A stretch of DNA of 24,483 nucleotides from JANOYY01 sp031418035 (GTDB taxonomy: Bacteria; Actinomycetota; Acidimicrobiia; Acidimicrobiales; JANYDT01): positions 1 to 24,483 of the forward strand of contig JANOWU010000017.1 of NCBI GenBank assembly GCA_031418035.1, read 5' to 3'. Made by a program: the position numbers and the translations under genes. This document shows, piece by piece, positions 6,956-14,160 of this stretch; the first letter of the stretch is position 1, and each line of letters opens with the position of its first letter. The notes beneath the pieces were generated by a model that ran no database searches, was not told the DNA's origin, and worked only from the letters and a program-made list of their open reading frames with translations.

Positions 6956-7105
6956 CGTTTCTCTTTCATCCGGACTATGACCGTCGGCCCTGGCATCTCA
7001 CCAGATCTGCTGACCCTTTCGGAGGATTTCCGAAAGGCGCTCGCGGGCTCGCGCAACGTTGTTGCGCATACCGCCGGTGGGGAGTTTCACCCCGCCCTGA
7101 GAACG
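6956..7105 (-). promoter_or_regulatory. FMN riboswitch (RFN element)
   Basis: The minus strand carries the conserved RFN core in order: CAGGGCGGGGTGAAA, CCCCACCGGCGGTA, AGCCCGCGAGCGC, GTCAGCAGATCTGGTGA, GATGCCAGGGCCGACGGT and CATAGTCCGGATGAAAGAG. The closing stem pairs GAGAACG (7099-7105) with CGTTTCTC (6956-6963) as read on the plus strand. Two variable stems (around GCGCAAC/GTTGCGC and CTTTCGG/CCGAAAG) are also perfect. It binds FMN and should switch off the downstream ribH gene. Confidence 0.96.
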
Positions 7106-7204
7106 CTGTCGGCGATAACCGACGAAAAAATTTCTAGCACCCGGCCCTCCGATTCGCCAACTCGACCTCGTGGCGGAGCGGCGAAGCTCCGGTCGTGAAC
7201 GTTC

Positions 7205-7245
7205 AGCGTGTCAGCCGACGCCGTGATTGGCGCGCCGGACACGCT
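7205..7245 (-). terminator. Long hairpin after whiB, candidate terminator
   Basis: AGCGTGTC (7205-7212) pairs with GACACGCT (7238-7245), and inside it GACGCC/GGCG segments extend the stem. It lies about 80 nt after the whiB stop and upstream of the riboswitch, and has no U-tract. Between it and the riboswitch (7106-7204) I see only a small CGGAGC/GCTCCG repeat (7174-7191) and an A-rich tract. A riboswitch promoter must lie in this stretch but I cannot place it. Confidence 0.45.
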
Positions 7246-7323
7246 TTGGTCGCGCGGTGGAACCCTGGCCGCACTCACGTACGAACGAGGGGTTCGAATC
7301 GAGGGTGCTACGTGAGCAGAGGT

Positions 7324-7617
7324 TCAGCTGGCGAGACGCTGGCGGCGCACTTCGGCGCGCCACTGGCGACGAAGTACACGCCGCTCGTCTTCGGTCGTGC
7401 CTCCCCAGACGCCGTATTCCTGGTTCGTGGTGATCGCGAACTCAAGACACGCGTCTTTCGCCGGACAGCCCCGACAAAAGGATTTTGCCGCCTCGATTTG
7501 TTCGACGGCGTACCCGGTGACTCCGACCGGGAAAAAGAGATCCGGGTTGAGATCTCTACAGGTGGCATCGGAACGCCACGCAAGATCGGTGACCTGCGAA
7601 CGGACTGTGGTGAGCAT
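7324..7617 (-). CDS. WhiB-family Fe-S transcriptional regulator
   Basis: A 97-residue WhiB-like protein that should bind a [4Fe-4S] cluster and contact the primary sigma factor. The four cysteines are C20, C48, C51 and C57 (C-x27-C-x2-C-x5-C), in ATCRDLNPDLFF and SFCRGCPAKDACLEF. The GVWGG turn is at 69-73, followed by a basic C-terminus (RRVLRRQWRAEVRRQR). There is no AT-hook (RGRP), so a WhiB7-type antibiotic-response role is not supported; the subclass is otherwise open. I choose the ATG at 7617, with GGAG 5 nt upstream, because the family starts close to it; an in-frame GTG at 7650 would add 11 residues. The 300 bp upstream carry several inverted repeats. Good support for an actinobacterial host. 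Confidence 0.95.
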   Translation of the reverse strand: MLTTVRSQVTDLAWRSDATCRDLNPDLFFPVGVTGYAVEQIEAAKSFCRGCPAKDACLEFAITTNQEYGVWGGTTEDERRVLRRQWRAEVRRQRLAS

Positions 7618-7664
7618 TTTTCTCCAAGGCTGCGGTTCGGTTGATACCACGCCAGCGGTGCCAT

Positions 7665-7834
7665 TTGGTGCCCGTCTTGCACCAAGTTTCCCCCGGCTAC
7701 TGCGTCACTCCCAGGAACCTCGTTCGTGATATTTCAGGAGACGAACGAGAGGTTTTGGGGGCCCAAAAAAATGGTTTTTCGGTGCCGTTTGACACAATAA
7801 CGGCCCACCATCCTCCTGACTAGACCGATCGGTC
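7665..7834 (-). promoter_or_regulatory. Palindrome-rich whiB upstream region
   Basis: Besides the separate 7823-7834 palindrome, this stretch holds three inverted repeats: TTGGTGC-N7-GCACCAA (7665-7685), CTCGTTCGT-N13-ACGAACGAG (7719-7749) and TTTTGGG-GG-CCCAAAA (7753-7768). The region is richer in A/T than its surroundings. It covers the whole gap from the whiB start to the next gene at 7920, so operators or leader-RNA hairpins for whiB are likely. I cannot assign the promoter. Confidence 0.5.
7823..7834. promoter_or_regulatory. Perfect 12-bp palindrome resembling a TetR-family operator
   Basis: GACCGATCGGTC, with context TAGACCGATCGGTCAA, closely resembles the TAGACC-N4-GGTCTA type of TetR-family operator (as known for NemR). 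No TetR gene is in the window, so the regulator would be encoded elsewhere. It sits between whiB (-) and the small plus-strand gene at 7920. Confidence 0.5.
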
Positions 7835-7919
7835 AATTTTTTTCCGAGAAAGCGCTTTTTTCTAGTTCGAACGGCCTATGCCCGTCACCCGGGTCGAGAG
7901 CGCGTAACGCACCAAGACG

Positions 7920-8372
7920 ATGCCGGTCCGCGAGACTGGAGCGGTGCCCTCCCCCACCGAGCCCCACCAACCCGTGCAGTCTGTCGATCTGTCCCCACCT
8001 CTGCGCACCGAGGAGCGGCCGCTCGACCCGACCCCGCGTGCCACCGCCGAACTTCCGGCGACCCCACAACGAGATCGGCGAATCGAGTCTCGATCCTGGA
8101 CGTCGGCGCCGGTGGCCCTGCACGACCTTGGCGCCGACATCAACCAGCACGCGGTGATCTACCTCCGGCGTCTCGGGCACCGCTGGTCGCTATGGCGCGC
8201 CGGCCCCGCCGTCGACGCCGATACCCGCTACGGCGCCGTCGACCTGACCGACGAGATCTCCATCTACACATTCCGCCTGTACCCCGACGGCCACGGGGTG
8301 GGTACCGGACCCGACGGTGTCGAATACGACCGCTTTCGCACGTGGAAAGAAAGCCTGCGCGACACCATCTAG
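7920..8372 (+). CDS. Small conserved-looking protein of unknown function
   Basis: A 150-residue protein I do not recognise. The first 65 residues are rich in Pro, Thr and charged residues and look disordered. From about residue 66 a compact domain follows: LHDLGADINQHAVIYLRRLGHRWSLWRAGPA...YTFRLYPDGHGVGTGPDGVEYDRFRTWKESLRD (given here in parts), with many aromatic residues and a Gly-rich turn. No signal peptide or membrane segment is visible. The ATG at 7920 has no clear Shine-Dalgarno sequence, and an in-frame GTG at 7944 is possible. It is convergent with the YqgE gene (37-bp gap). Coding status is supported by good third-position GC and a folded-domain-like composition; function unknown. 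Confidence 0.65.
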   Translation: MPVRETGAVPSPTEPHQPVQSVDLSPPLRTEERPLDPTPRATAELPATPQRDRRIESRSWTSAPVALHDLGADINQHAVIYLRRLGHRWSLWRAGPAVDADTRYGAVDLTDEISIYTFRLYPDGHGVGTGPDGVEYDRFRTWKESLRDTI

Positions 8373-8409
8373 CGACGGCGCCGAGCGCGCCTGAACCACG
8401 ACGCCGGCC

Positions 8410-8979
8410 TCAGTTCGCGGAGATGTCGTCGGGAAACGTCGACGCGCCCTGCCACGAAGCTTTTCGAGCGTGGACCCGCCGAAGCACCCGACCCCGCATC
8501 GTGTCCACGTCGCTGGCGAAAGGGTCGTCGAACTCGGCGTCGGTCACGATCCACGCCCCCATCGCGATCTCGGCTTCGAGCTGCCCCGGCGCCCAGCCCG
8601 CGTAGCCGATGAACAACCGCAGAGCGGCGTAGTTGGATGCATCGGCAGACGCTCGCACGTCGACGACACCCAACCCACCGAGTGCCGTCGTGAACTCTTG
8701 ATAGTTCGTCGGGGAGCACCCGAGTGCCGGCCGAACAAGGGGAACCAGCCGCTCCTGCTCGCACGGCCCGCCCTCCCACAACGAACCGTCGAACAGCGGA
8801 GCCCAGTCACCGTCAAGCCCCACTTCGGCGTCGACACGACGGTCAAGAACTAAACCGAATGCGCCGTCGGCGTTATGGACCAACACCAGTGTGACTGCGT
8901 TGACGAAGTTGGCGTCGAGCATCGCTGCTGGGGCAACCAGCAATTTGCCGACGAGAAACTGCGGTTCGGTCGCACTCAT
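8410..8979 (-). CDS. YqgE/AlgH family protein
   Basis: A 189-residue member of the YqgE/AlgH (DUF179) family, a small alpha/beta protein of uncertain biochemical role. The family N-terminus is clear: GKLLVAPAAMLDANFVNAVTLV, then LVHNADGAFGLVLDR, then WEGGPCEQERLVPL and IGYAGWAPGQLEAEI. The length matches the family. Its ATG overlaps the TGA of the M3 peptidase gene by four bases (ATGA), so the two are translationally coupled and probably one transcript. The gene ends convergent with the 7920-8372 gene. Confidence 0.93.
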   Translation of the reverse strand: MSATEPQFLVGKLLVAPAAMLDANFVNAVTLVLVHNADGAFGLVLDRRVDAEVGLDGDWAPLFDGSLWEGGPCEQERLVPLVRPALGCSPTNYQEFTTALGGLGVVDVRASADASNYAALRLFIGYAGWAPGQLEAEIAMGAWIVTDAEFDDPFASDVDTMRGRVLRRVHARKASWQGASTFPDDISAN

Positions 8980-10823
8980 GGCAGGGCTGCGGCCGCCTCT
9001 TCGGCACGATCCAACGTGGTGTCGATCAGCGACAACCCGTCGCTCCAGAAGCTGGGGTCGCGCAGGTCACAATCGACCATCGCCGCAAGGTCTTCCGGCG
9101 ACTTCGATCCACCCGCGGCGAGCATGGCCTCGTACTTCGAGACGAACGACGGACCGGTCGCCAGGAATCGTTGGTAGACCGACGTGGCGAGGAGTTGTCC
9201 GAACGCGTAGGCGTAGACATACCCGGGCACGTGGACGAAGTGGGTGATGTAGCTCCACCATGACTCGTACCCGCTCGTGTCGACCGTGTCGCCGAAGAGT
9301 TCGCGTTGCGAGCTCATCCATCGGTCGTTGATGTCGTCGACGCTCAGCTCGCCTTCGTTGCGTCGAGACTCATGGCAGAGTTCCTCGAAGCGAAACATGG
9401 ACACCTGACGAAAGACGGTCGCAATCGACGCGTCGAGCGACGAGGCCAGGAGGTTCAACCGAACGGCGGGATCGTCTTGTTGATCGAGCATGCGCGAGAA
9501 CGTGACGGTTTCACCGAAGACCGACGCGGTCTCGGCCACCGTCAAAGGCATTTGAATCTGGAAGACCGGCTGATTCGATTGCGAAAGAGCGAAGTGGACG
9601 CCGTGTCCGAGTTCATGGGCGAGGGTCAACACGTCGTTGCGAGTCCCGGTGTAGTTGACGAACACGTAGGGATTTGAGTTCGGAACCGTCGGCATGCAAA
9701 ACGCTCCGCCCTGCTTCCCCGTGCCCGCCGGTGCATGGATCCAGTTCCGGTCGAAGAAGTTCCTCGCCAGTCCGGCAACGAGCGGTGAGAACGATTCGAA
9801 CGAATCGAGGACGGTCGTTTTCGCGTCGGTCCACGGCACCATTTGGCCGGTCGCGCCGACCGACAACTGCGCATTTCGATCCGAGAAGTGCAGCTTCTCG
9901 AGACCCAGCAGATCGGCCTTCAGCGTGTACCACCGACGCACGATGTCGTAACGGTCGCGCACCGCCTGAACCAGCGCAGCTACCGACTCGTCGCTGGCCT
10001 GATTGGCGAGGTTTCGACTCGAAACCCATGTAGGAAAGCTGCGCAGCTGATCGTCGGCCGCCTTGTCGGCAAGCACACAGTTGTAGATATATGCGCGCGT
10101 ACGAAGCCCGGGTTTCAGACCCTCCTGGATGGCCGACGCCGCGGCAAGTCGCAAGGTTCGATCCGGGTTCTGCAGTTCGGAAAGCCCGACCTCCAGCTGG
10201 GCAGCACTTCGGTCGCCACCGAGATCAACGGTCACCGCGCCGAGTTGTTCGTCGTACAGACGAACCCACGCGCTGATGCCCGTCACGTTCTTGACCGCCG
10301 AAACCTTCTCCTCGGGTTCGCTCAAAAGGTACGGGCGACCGTCACGTCGGGTTTTCAACCAGTGCCGACAGAACTCTGCCGACGGGTCGTTCAGCAGGGC
10401 CGAGGCTCTGGCGTCGTCGAGCGCGGCCCACTCAAGTTCGAAGAACACCAGTCGGTTCCCGATAGCCGTAGAGCGCTCCTGCAGATTGGCGAGAGCCGCT
10501 CCCGATGCCGCGACGGTGACATCGACGGCGAAGTCCAAGTACACCGACGCACCGGCTCGTTCCAACAGTTCGAAGATGACCGCGAGCTCGCGGAGGAGTT
10601 CGCCGAATGCCGACGCGTCGATCGTGGCCAACGACGAGCGGTGCACTTCGAACTTCGCGGCGAGTTCGTCGGCACGGTCCAGCAGATCATTGGCCGTCGA
10701 GACCCCGACCTCCGACAGCAACCCCGAATGGTCAAAGCGCACATCGGCAACACCAAGTTCGGTGGCGAGACGCTCGGCGGGATCTTCCGAAATCACCTGT
10801 TGCGATGTGGTCACAGCGATCAT
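8976..10823 (-). CDS. pepF: M3-family oligoendopeptidase F-type zinc peptidase
   Basis: A 615-residue cytoplasmic metallopeptidase that should degrade short peptides. The zinc motif HELGH is at 403-407 (LAHELGHGVHF), with the third ligand Glu431 in PLTVAETASVFGE, the standard M3 pattern. The N-terminal oligopeptidase-F helical domain and the C-terminal FVHVPGYVYAYAFGQLLA segment are also family features. I place the start at the ATG at 10823, not the further upstream in-frame codon at 10856, because TAGGCT (10831-10836, minus strand) ends 7 nt before it, a leaderless -10 arrangement, and residues upstream would overlap the promoter. It is first in an operon with yqgE. Confidence 0.93.
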   Translation of the reverse strand: MIAVTTSQQVISEDPAERLATELGVADVRFDHSGLLSEVGVSTANDLLDRADELAAKFEVHRSSLATIDASAFGELLRELAVIFELLERAGASVYLDFAVDVTVAASGAALANLQERSTAIGNRLVFFELEWAALDDARASALLNDPSAEFCRHWLKTRRDGRPYLLSEPEEKVSAVKNVTGISAWVRLYDEQLGAVTVDLGGDRSAAQLEVGLSELQNPDRTLRLAAASAIQEGLKPGLRTRAYIYNCVLADKAADDQLRSFPTWVSSRNLANQASDESVAALVQAVRDRYDIVRRWYTLKADLLGLEKLHFSDRNAQLSVGATGQMVPWTDAKTTVLDSFESFSPLVAGLARNFFDRNWIHAPAGTGKQGGAFCMPTVPNSNPYVFVNYTGTRNDVLTLAHELGHGVHFALSQSNQPVFQIQMPLTVAETASVFGETVTFSRMLDQQDDPAVRLNLLASSLDASIATVFRQVSMFRFEELCHESRRNEGELSVDDINDRWMSSQRELFGDTVDTSGYESWWSYITHFVHVPGYVYAYAFGQLLATSVYQRFLATGPSFVSKYEAMLAAGGSKSPEDLAAMVDCDLRDPSFWSDGLSLIDTTLDRAEEAAAALP

Positions 10824-10830
10824 GGCCAAG

Positions 10831-10836
10831 AGCCTA
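10831..10836 (-). promoter_or_regulatory. Candidate TAGGCT -10 box, leaderless start of the M3 peptidase
   Basis: On the minus strand TAGGCT is followed by 7 nt and then the ATG at 10823. No Shine-Dalgarno sequence is present. The hexamer is the same as the one at 5624-5629. Confidence 0.5.
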
Positions 10837-10871
10837 GGTCCCGACGTCCGCGTCACCTACCACTCGAGGTT

Positions 10872-12014
10872 CTACGGAGAGTCGGTCGGCTCGCTCGGGA
10901 GTTCCGGCTCGGGCTTGACGGCGAAGCGAACCTCGAAGGCCCGATGATCCGAACCCGGTACGGTGAAGTCTTCAACGGCCGTCGGATACAGCAGGCCGTT
11001 GAAGAGGGCGTGGTCGAGTCGGGTGAAACGCGGGACCATCTGATTCATCGGCCACGACGTCGTGAGTCCTTTTCCGACCGCTTCGTGGGCGTCGCCGTAC
11101 TCAGCCAGGAGGGCGCCGAAACGGGGCTGCCACCTCGCCCCGTTGAAGTCTCCGACTGCCGTGAACGGGCGGCCCTCCTCATCCTTCGCCCGTTCTTTCA
11201 GTCGCTGCAGGTCCCGATTCCATGTCTTCGACGGCCGATCTTCCAATGGCGGAAGTGGGTGGACAGAAAGCACACGTACTACCTGTCCGTTGGGCAGTTC
11301 GATGTCAACGTCGGGAAACCTGTCCGAACCCCACCGCCGTGCTTCGCGAAACGCGAATTTCGAGAACACGCCTGCCCCATTCGATACCGACGCCATGACC
11401 GTCGACCTATGGGGATAGGCCGTTGCGAAACCTTGGTCGTCGAGGGTGCGAAGGAATGATTCAGTGAGTTCGGTCACCACGACGACGTCGGCGTTCCGGG
11501 CCATGAGGGATCGTGCCGCCTCGGTTGGGTTCTTGTTCTCGAAATACACATTCGACGACGCAATGGTGAACGTCGCGGCGACCCGCACCCAGGCCGGAGG
11601 AGGCAGTTTTGAACGGGCCGGAGCGACAGCGAACCAACCGGAGACGACCAGGGCTGCGGACAGGAGGAGAAGGAGGAATCGTCGCCGGGCCAGTGAAACG
11701 ACGAACACGATGACTGCGGGCACCATCAGAACTGGAAACACTGCGTGCAGGGTGTGCAGGAACACCGGTGCGTCGCCAGAAAACTTCCGGGAGGCCGCCG
11801 TGAGTACGGCGAGGAGAACGTACACGTACGCGGCGAGATCCCAGATCGAACCCAAACGAGCGAAAAATCGCTGAACGGGACCATGTTTGGCCGGGTTGAT
11901 GTCGGCACTCTTCAGCGGACGAAGGAAACGACGCCAAAAACCCGGGTCTTCGGGGCTCGTGGGGCGCAGCGGCTCGCGATTCGCATTCGGCCGACGTGCT
12001 GATTCGAATGCCAC
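10872..12014 (-). CDS. Membrane-anchored endonuclease/exonuclease/phosphatase-fold protein
   Basis: A 380-residue protein with a cytoplasmic N-terminal arm, three membrane segments (about 57-74, 88-108 and 112-132) and a C-terminal EEP-fold domain, probably outside the membrane. EEP motifs are SNVYFEN (N155), VVVTELTE (E182), SVHPLP (H252), VGDFNGA (D289, N291), RLDHALF (D334) and the terminal GSDHRAFEV (D356, H357), so the metal-dependent catalytic set is complete. Related membrane proteins are often just called endonuclease/exonuclease/phosphatase family; the substrate (nucleic acid, phospholipid or phosphoinositide-like) is open. The GTG start at 12014 is not backed by a strong Shine-Dalgarno sequence. 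The gene is divergent from sufC. Confidence 0.87.
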   Translation of the reverse strand: MAFESARRPNANREPLRPTSPEDPGFWRRFLRPLKSADINPAKHGPVQRFFARLGSIWDLAAYVYVLLAVLTAASRKFSGDAPVFLHTLHAVFPVLMVPAVIVFVVSLARRRFLLLLLSAALVVSGWFAVAPARSKLPPPAWVRVAATFTIASSNVYFENKNPTEAARSLMARNADVVVVTELTESFLRTLDDQGFATAYPHRSTVMASVSNGAGVFSKFAFREARRWGSDRFPDVDIELPNGQVVRVLSVHPLPPLEDRPSKTWNRDLQRLKERAKDEEGRPFTAVGDFNGARWQPRFGALLAEYGDAHEAVGKGLTTSWPMNQMVPRFTRLDHALFNGLLYPTAVEDFTVPGSDHRAFEVRFAVKPEPELPSEPTDSP

Positions 12015-12062
12015 TGATCCAGACTGTCAGCTCCGCGTCGGCAACGGGTGGACGCCGTCGAG

Positions 12063-12088
12063 GTTTCTCCTATCGTCATAGGAGAAAC
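12063..12088. promoter_or_regulatory. Perfect 11-bp inverted repeat over the sufC start region
   Basis: GTTTCTCCTAT (12063-12073) and ATAGGAGAAAC (12078-12088) are exact inverted copies with loop CGTC. The right arm contains the AGGAG ribosome-binding site of sufC (ATG at 12090), and the left arm ends in a possible -10 box TATCGT (12071-12076). It could be the operator of an Fe-S-responsive repressor, or an RNA hairpin that hides the ribosome-binding site. Confidence 0.7.
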
Positions 12089-12089
12089 T

Positions 12090-12911
12090 ATGCTGGCCCA
12101 TGTGAGTAGTCCACTGTTCGAGATCAACGACCTGAGTGTGCGAGTCGCCGTGGCCAGCGACTCCGAGCGCGCCGCCGATCAGGCAGCCGAAGGTGCGGTG
12201 ATCTTGAAAGGGGTGTCGCTCCAGGTCGGTCCGGGTGAGATCCACGCCATCATGGGCCCGAACGGATCGGGAAAGTCCACGCTCGCCACGTCGCTCATGG
12301 GCAGCGAGGAATATGAGGTCACCGGCGGTGCGGTGCGCTTCAGAGGTGACGACATCACCGACTGGGCCACCGAGGATCGAGCCCGCGCCGGGCTCTTCCT
12401 CGCGTTTCAGTACCCCGAAGAGATTCCCGGCGTCACCGTCGTGAACTTCCTTCGACAGGCGCTCTCGGCTCGCCGCGGCATCGACCTTTCCATCCTCGAG
12501 CTTCGCCTCTCGATCATGGAGTGGATGCAAAAACTCGGCATGGATCCCGACTTCGCCAACCGCTATCTCAACGAGGGCTTCTCCGGTGGCGAGAAGAAGC
12601 GCAACGAGATTCTGCAAATGGCGATTCTCGAACCGGATTTTGCGATCCTCGACGAAACCGACTCGGGCCTCGATATCGACGCACTCCAGATCGTGGCCAA
12701 GGGCGTCCACGAGGTCCGACGCGCCCGTCCGAACCTAGGTGTGCTTATGATTACGCACTACCAGCGTCTTCTTGAACTCATCAACCCGGATCACGTCCAC
12801 ATCTTGATCGATGGTCGCATCGTGAAATCAGGCGGCATGGAACTCGTCCACGAGCTCGAGGCAAACGGGTACGACGCGTTCCGAACACCGTCGGGGGCAG
12901 GAGCACCATGA
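12090..12911 (+). CDS. sufC: SufC, ATPase of the SUF Fe-S cluster scaffold
   Basis: A 273-residue ABC-type ATPase that powers the SufBC2D scaffold on which Fe-S clusters are built. Walker A is GPNGSGKST (56-64), Q-loop Q107 (FLAFQYPEEIPGV, a SufC-specific stretch), signature FSGGEKKR (164-171), Walker B FAILDE (184-189) followed by TDSGLDIDAL, and H-loop H223 (MITHYQRLL). The ATG at 12090 is chosen over the upstream GTG (12048) because AGGAG lies 5 nt before it. Between the first strand and ILKGVSL there is an insertion of about 15 residues (around 19-36) not seen in typical SufC. The stop overlaps the sufS ATG (ATGA). sufB and sufD are not adjacent. Confidence 0.96.
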   Translation: MLAHVSSPLFEINDLSVRVAVASDSERAADQAAEGAVILKGVSLQVGPGEIHAIMGPNGSGKSTLATSLMGSEEYEVTGGAVRFRGDDITDWATEDRARAGLFLAFQYPEEIPGVTVVNFLRQALSARRGIDLSILELRLSIMEWMQKLGMDPDFANRYLNEGFSGGEKKRNEILQMAILEPDFAILDETDSGLDIDALQIVAKGVHEVRRARPNLGVLMITHYQRLLELINPDHVHILIDGRIVKSGGMELVHELEANGYDAFRTPSGAGAP

Positions 12912-14146
12912 GTACCGCGAGCATCGACGTTGCAGCGATTCGCCGCGATTTCCCACTCCTCAGCCGCATGGTCAACGGACGTGAGATGGTGTATCTCGAT
13001 TCGGCGAACTCGTCCCAGAAGCCGCAAGCAGTGATCGACGCCATGTCACATTTCATGGCCACGAGCTACGCACCCGTGAGCCGAAGTTCGTATCTCCTGG
13101 CCACCGAATCCACCGACGCGTACGAAGGCGCGCGAGTGAAGGTCGCCAAGTTCATCAACGCCCCGTCGGCCAACGAGGTGGTGTTCACGAAGAACGCGAC
13201 CGAAGCGCTGAACCTGGTCGCCTATTCGTGGGGTCGCAAGCACCTCCGGCGCGGCGATGTCGTCGTGCTCACGCACATGGAACATCATTCAAACATCGTG
13301 CCGTGGCAGATACTCGCCCCCGAGCTCGACCTACAGTTGCGCTGGGTCCCCATCACCGCCGATGGTCATCTCGATCTCACCACCCTGCCCGAACTCCTCG
13401 ATGGCGCAAAGGTGTTCTCCTTCACCGCCATGTCGAACGTCCTCGGCACCCTCACACCCGTACGCACACTTACCGACGCCGCGCACGCTGCGGGAGCTAT
13501 CGCCATCGTCGACGGGTGCCAGTACGTGCCGCACAACGTCACCGACGTCGTGGAGATGGGTGCGGACTTCATGGCCTTCTCATCGCACAAGATGTGCGGG
13601 CCGACCGGAATCGGGGTCCTGTGGGGGCGCGCGGAGATGCTCGATGCAACTCCACCCTTCCTCGGCGGCGGGTCGATGATCGACGATGTCACCCTCGACG
13701 GATTCGTCACTGCGCCGATTCCGCTCAAGTTCGAAGCGGGCACGCCGCCGATCATTGAAGCGGTCGGCCTCGGCGCGGCGGTCGACTACCTCAGCGGGAT
13801 CGGCATGCGCAACATTCGAACCCACGAAATGAGCATGACGCGATACGCGCTCGACACGCTCAACTCCCGTTTCGGTGACGACATCACGATCTACGGGCCC
13901 GACAACATCGAGTTGCGCGGCGCCACACTGTCGTTCAAGTTTCGCGATGTGCATCCCCACGACGTGTCGCAGATTCTCGACGACAAGAACGTCTACGTAC
14001 GAGCGGGGCACCATTGCGCAAAACCGCTGATGCGTGTCCTCGGCGCGGGTGCCACGGCACGGGCCAGCTTCTACCTGTACAACGACGAGTCCGAGGTCGA
14101 CGCTCTTTGCGACGCTCTCGACTCGGTTACCGATATCTTTGGCTGA
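12908..14146 (+). CDS. sufS: SufS, cysteine desulfurase
   Basis: A 412-residue PLP enzyme that takes sulfur from L-cysteine as a persulfide for Fe-S cluster assembly. The PLP lysine is K228 in SSHKMCGPTGIGVLWG, the PLP-binding region THMEHHSNIVPW is present, and the catalytic Cys370 lies in RAGHHCAKPL, the group-II (SufS) form with a short active-site loop. The conserved Asp-Gly-Ala-Gln motif reads VDGCQYVPH, with Cys204 in place of the usual Ala. The ATG overlaps the sufC TGA by four bases, so the genes are translationally coupled. sufU follows after 14 bp. Confidence 0.96.
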   Translation: MSTASIDVAAIRRDFPLLSRMVNGREMVYLDSANSSQKPQAVIDAMSHFMATSYAPVSRSSYLLATESTDAYEGARVKVAKFINAPSANEVVFTKNATEALNLVAYSWGRKHLRRGDVVVLTHMEHHSNIVPWQILAPELDLQLRWVPITADGHLDLTTLPELLDGAKVFSFTAMSNVLGTLTPVRTLTDAAHAAGAIAIVDGCQYVPHNVTDVVEMGADFMAFSSHKMCGPTGIGVLWGRAEMLDATPPFLGGGSMIDDVTLDGFVTAPIPLKFEAGTPPIIEAVGLGAAVDYLSGIGMRNIRTHEMSMTRYALDTLNSRFGDDITIYGPDNIELRGATLSFKFRDVHPHDVSQILDDKNVYVRAGHHCAKPLMRVLGAGATARASFYLYNDESEVDALCDALDSVTDIFG

Positions 14147-14160
14147 GGAGGAACACGCTC

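Noticed and set aside
7126..7191. Hairpin CGGAGC/GCTCCG plus a T-run on the minus strand as a classical terminator
   Set aside because: The T-run (7126-7131) is over 40 bp from the hairpin, too far for intrinsic termination.
7285..7312. tRNA-like T-loop GGTTCGAATC
   Set aside because: The flanking bases do not form a T-stem (AGGG against GAGG), and no acceptor, D or anticodon arms can be drawn around it.
7324..7617. Assignment as WhiB7
   Set aside because: The C-terminus lacks the RGRP-type AT-hook, although an A-rich stretch next to TTGACC upstream recalls WhiB7 promoters.
9843..11459. 538-residue plus-strand open frame opposite the M3 peptidase and EEP genes
   Set aside because: Its protein is Arg/Gly/Gln-rich without motifs, while the opposite strand encodes HELGH and complete EEP motifs. 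It is a typical GC-rich antisense shadow.
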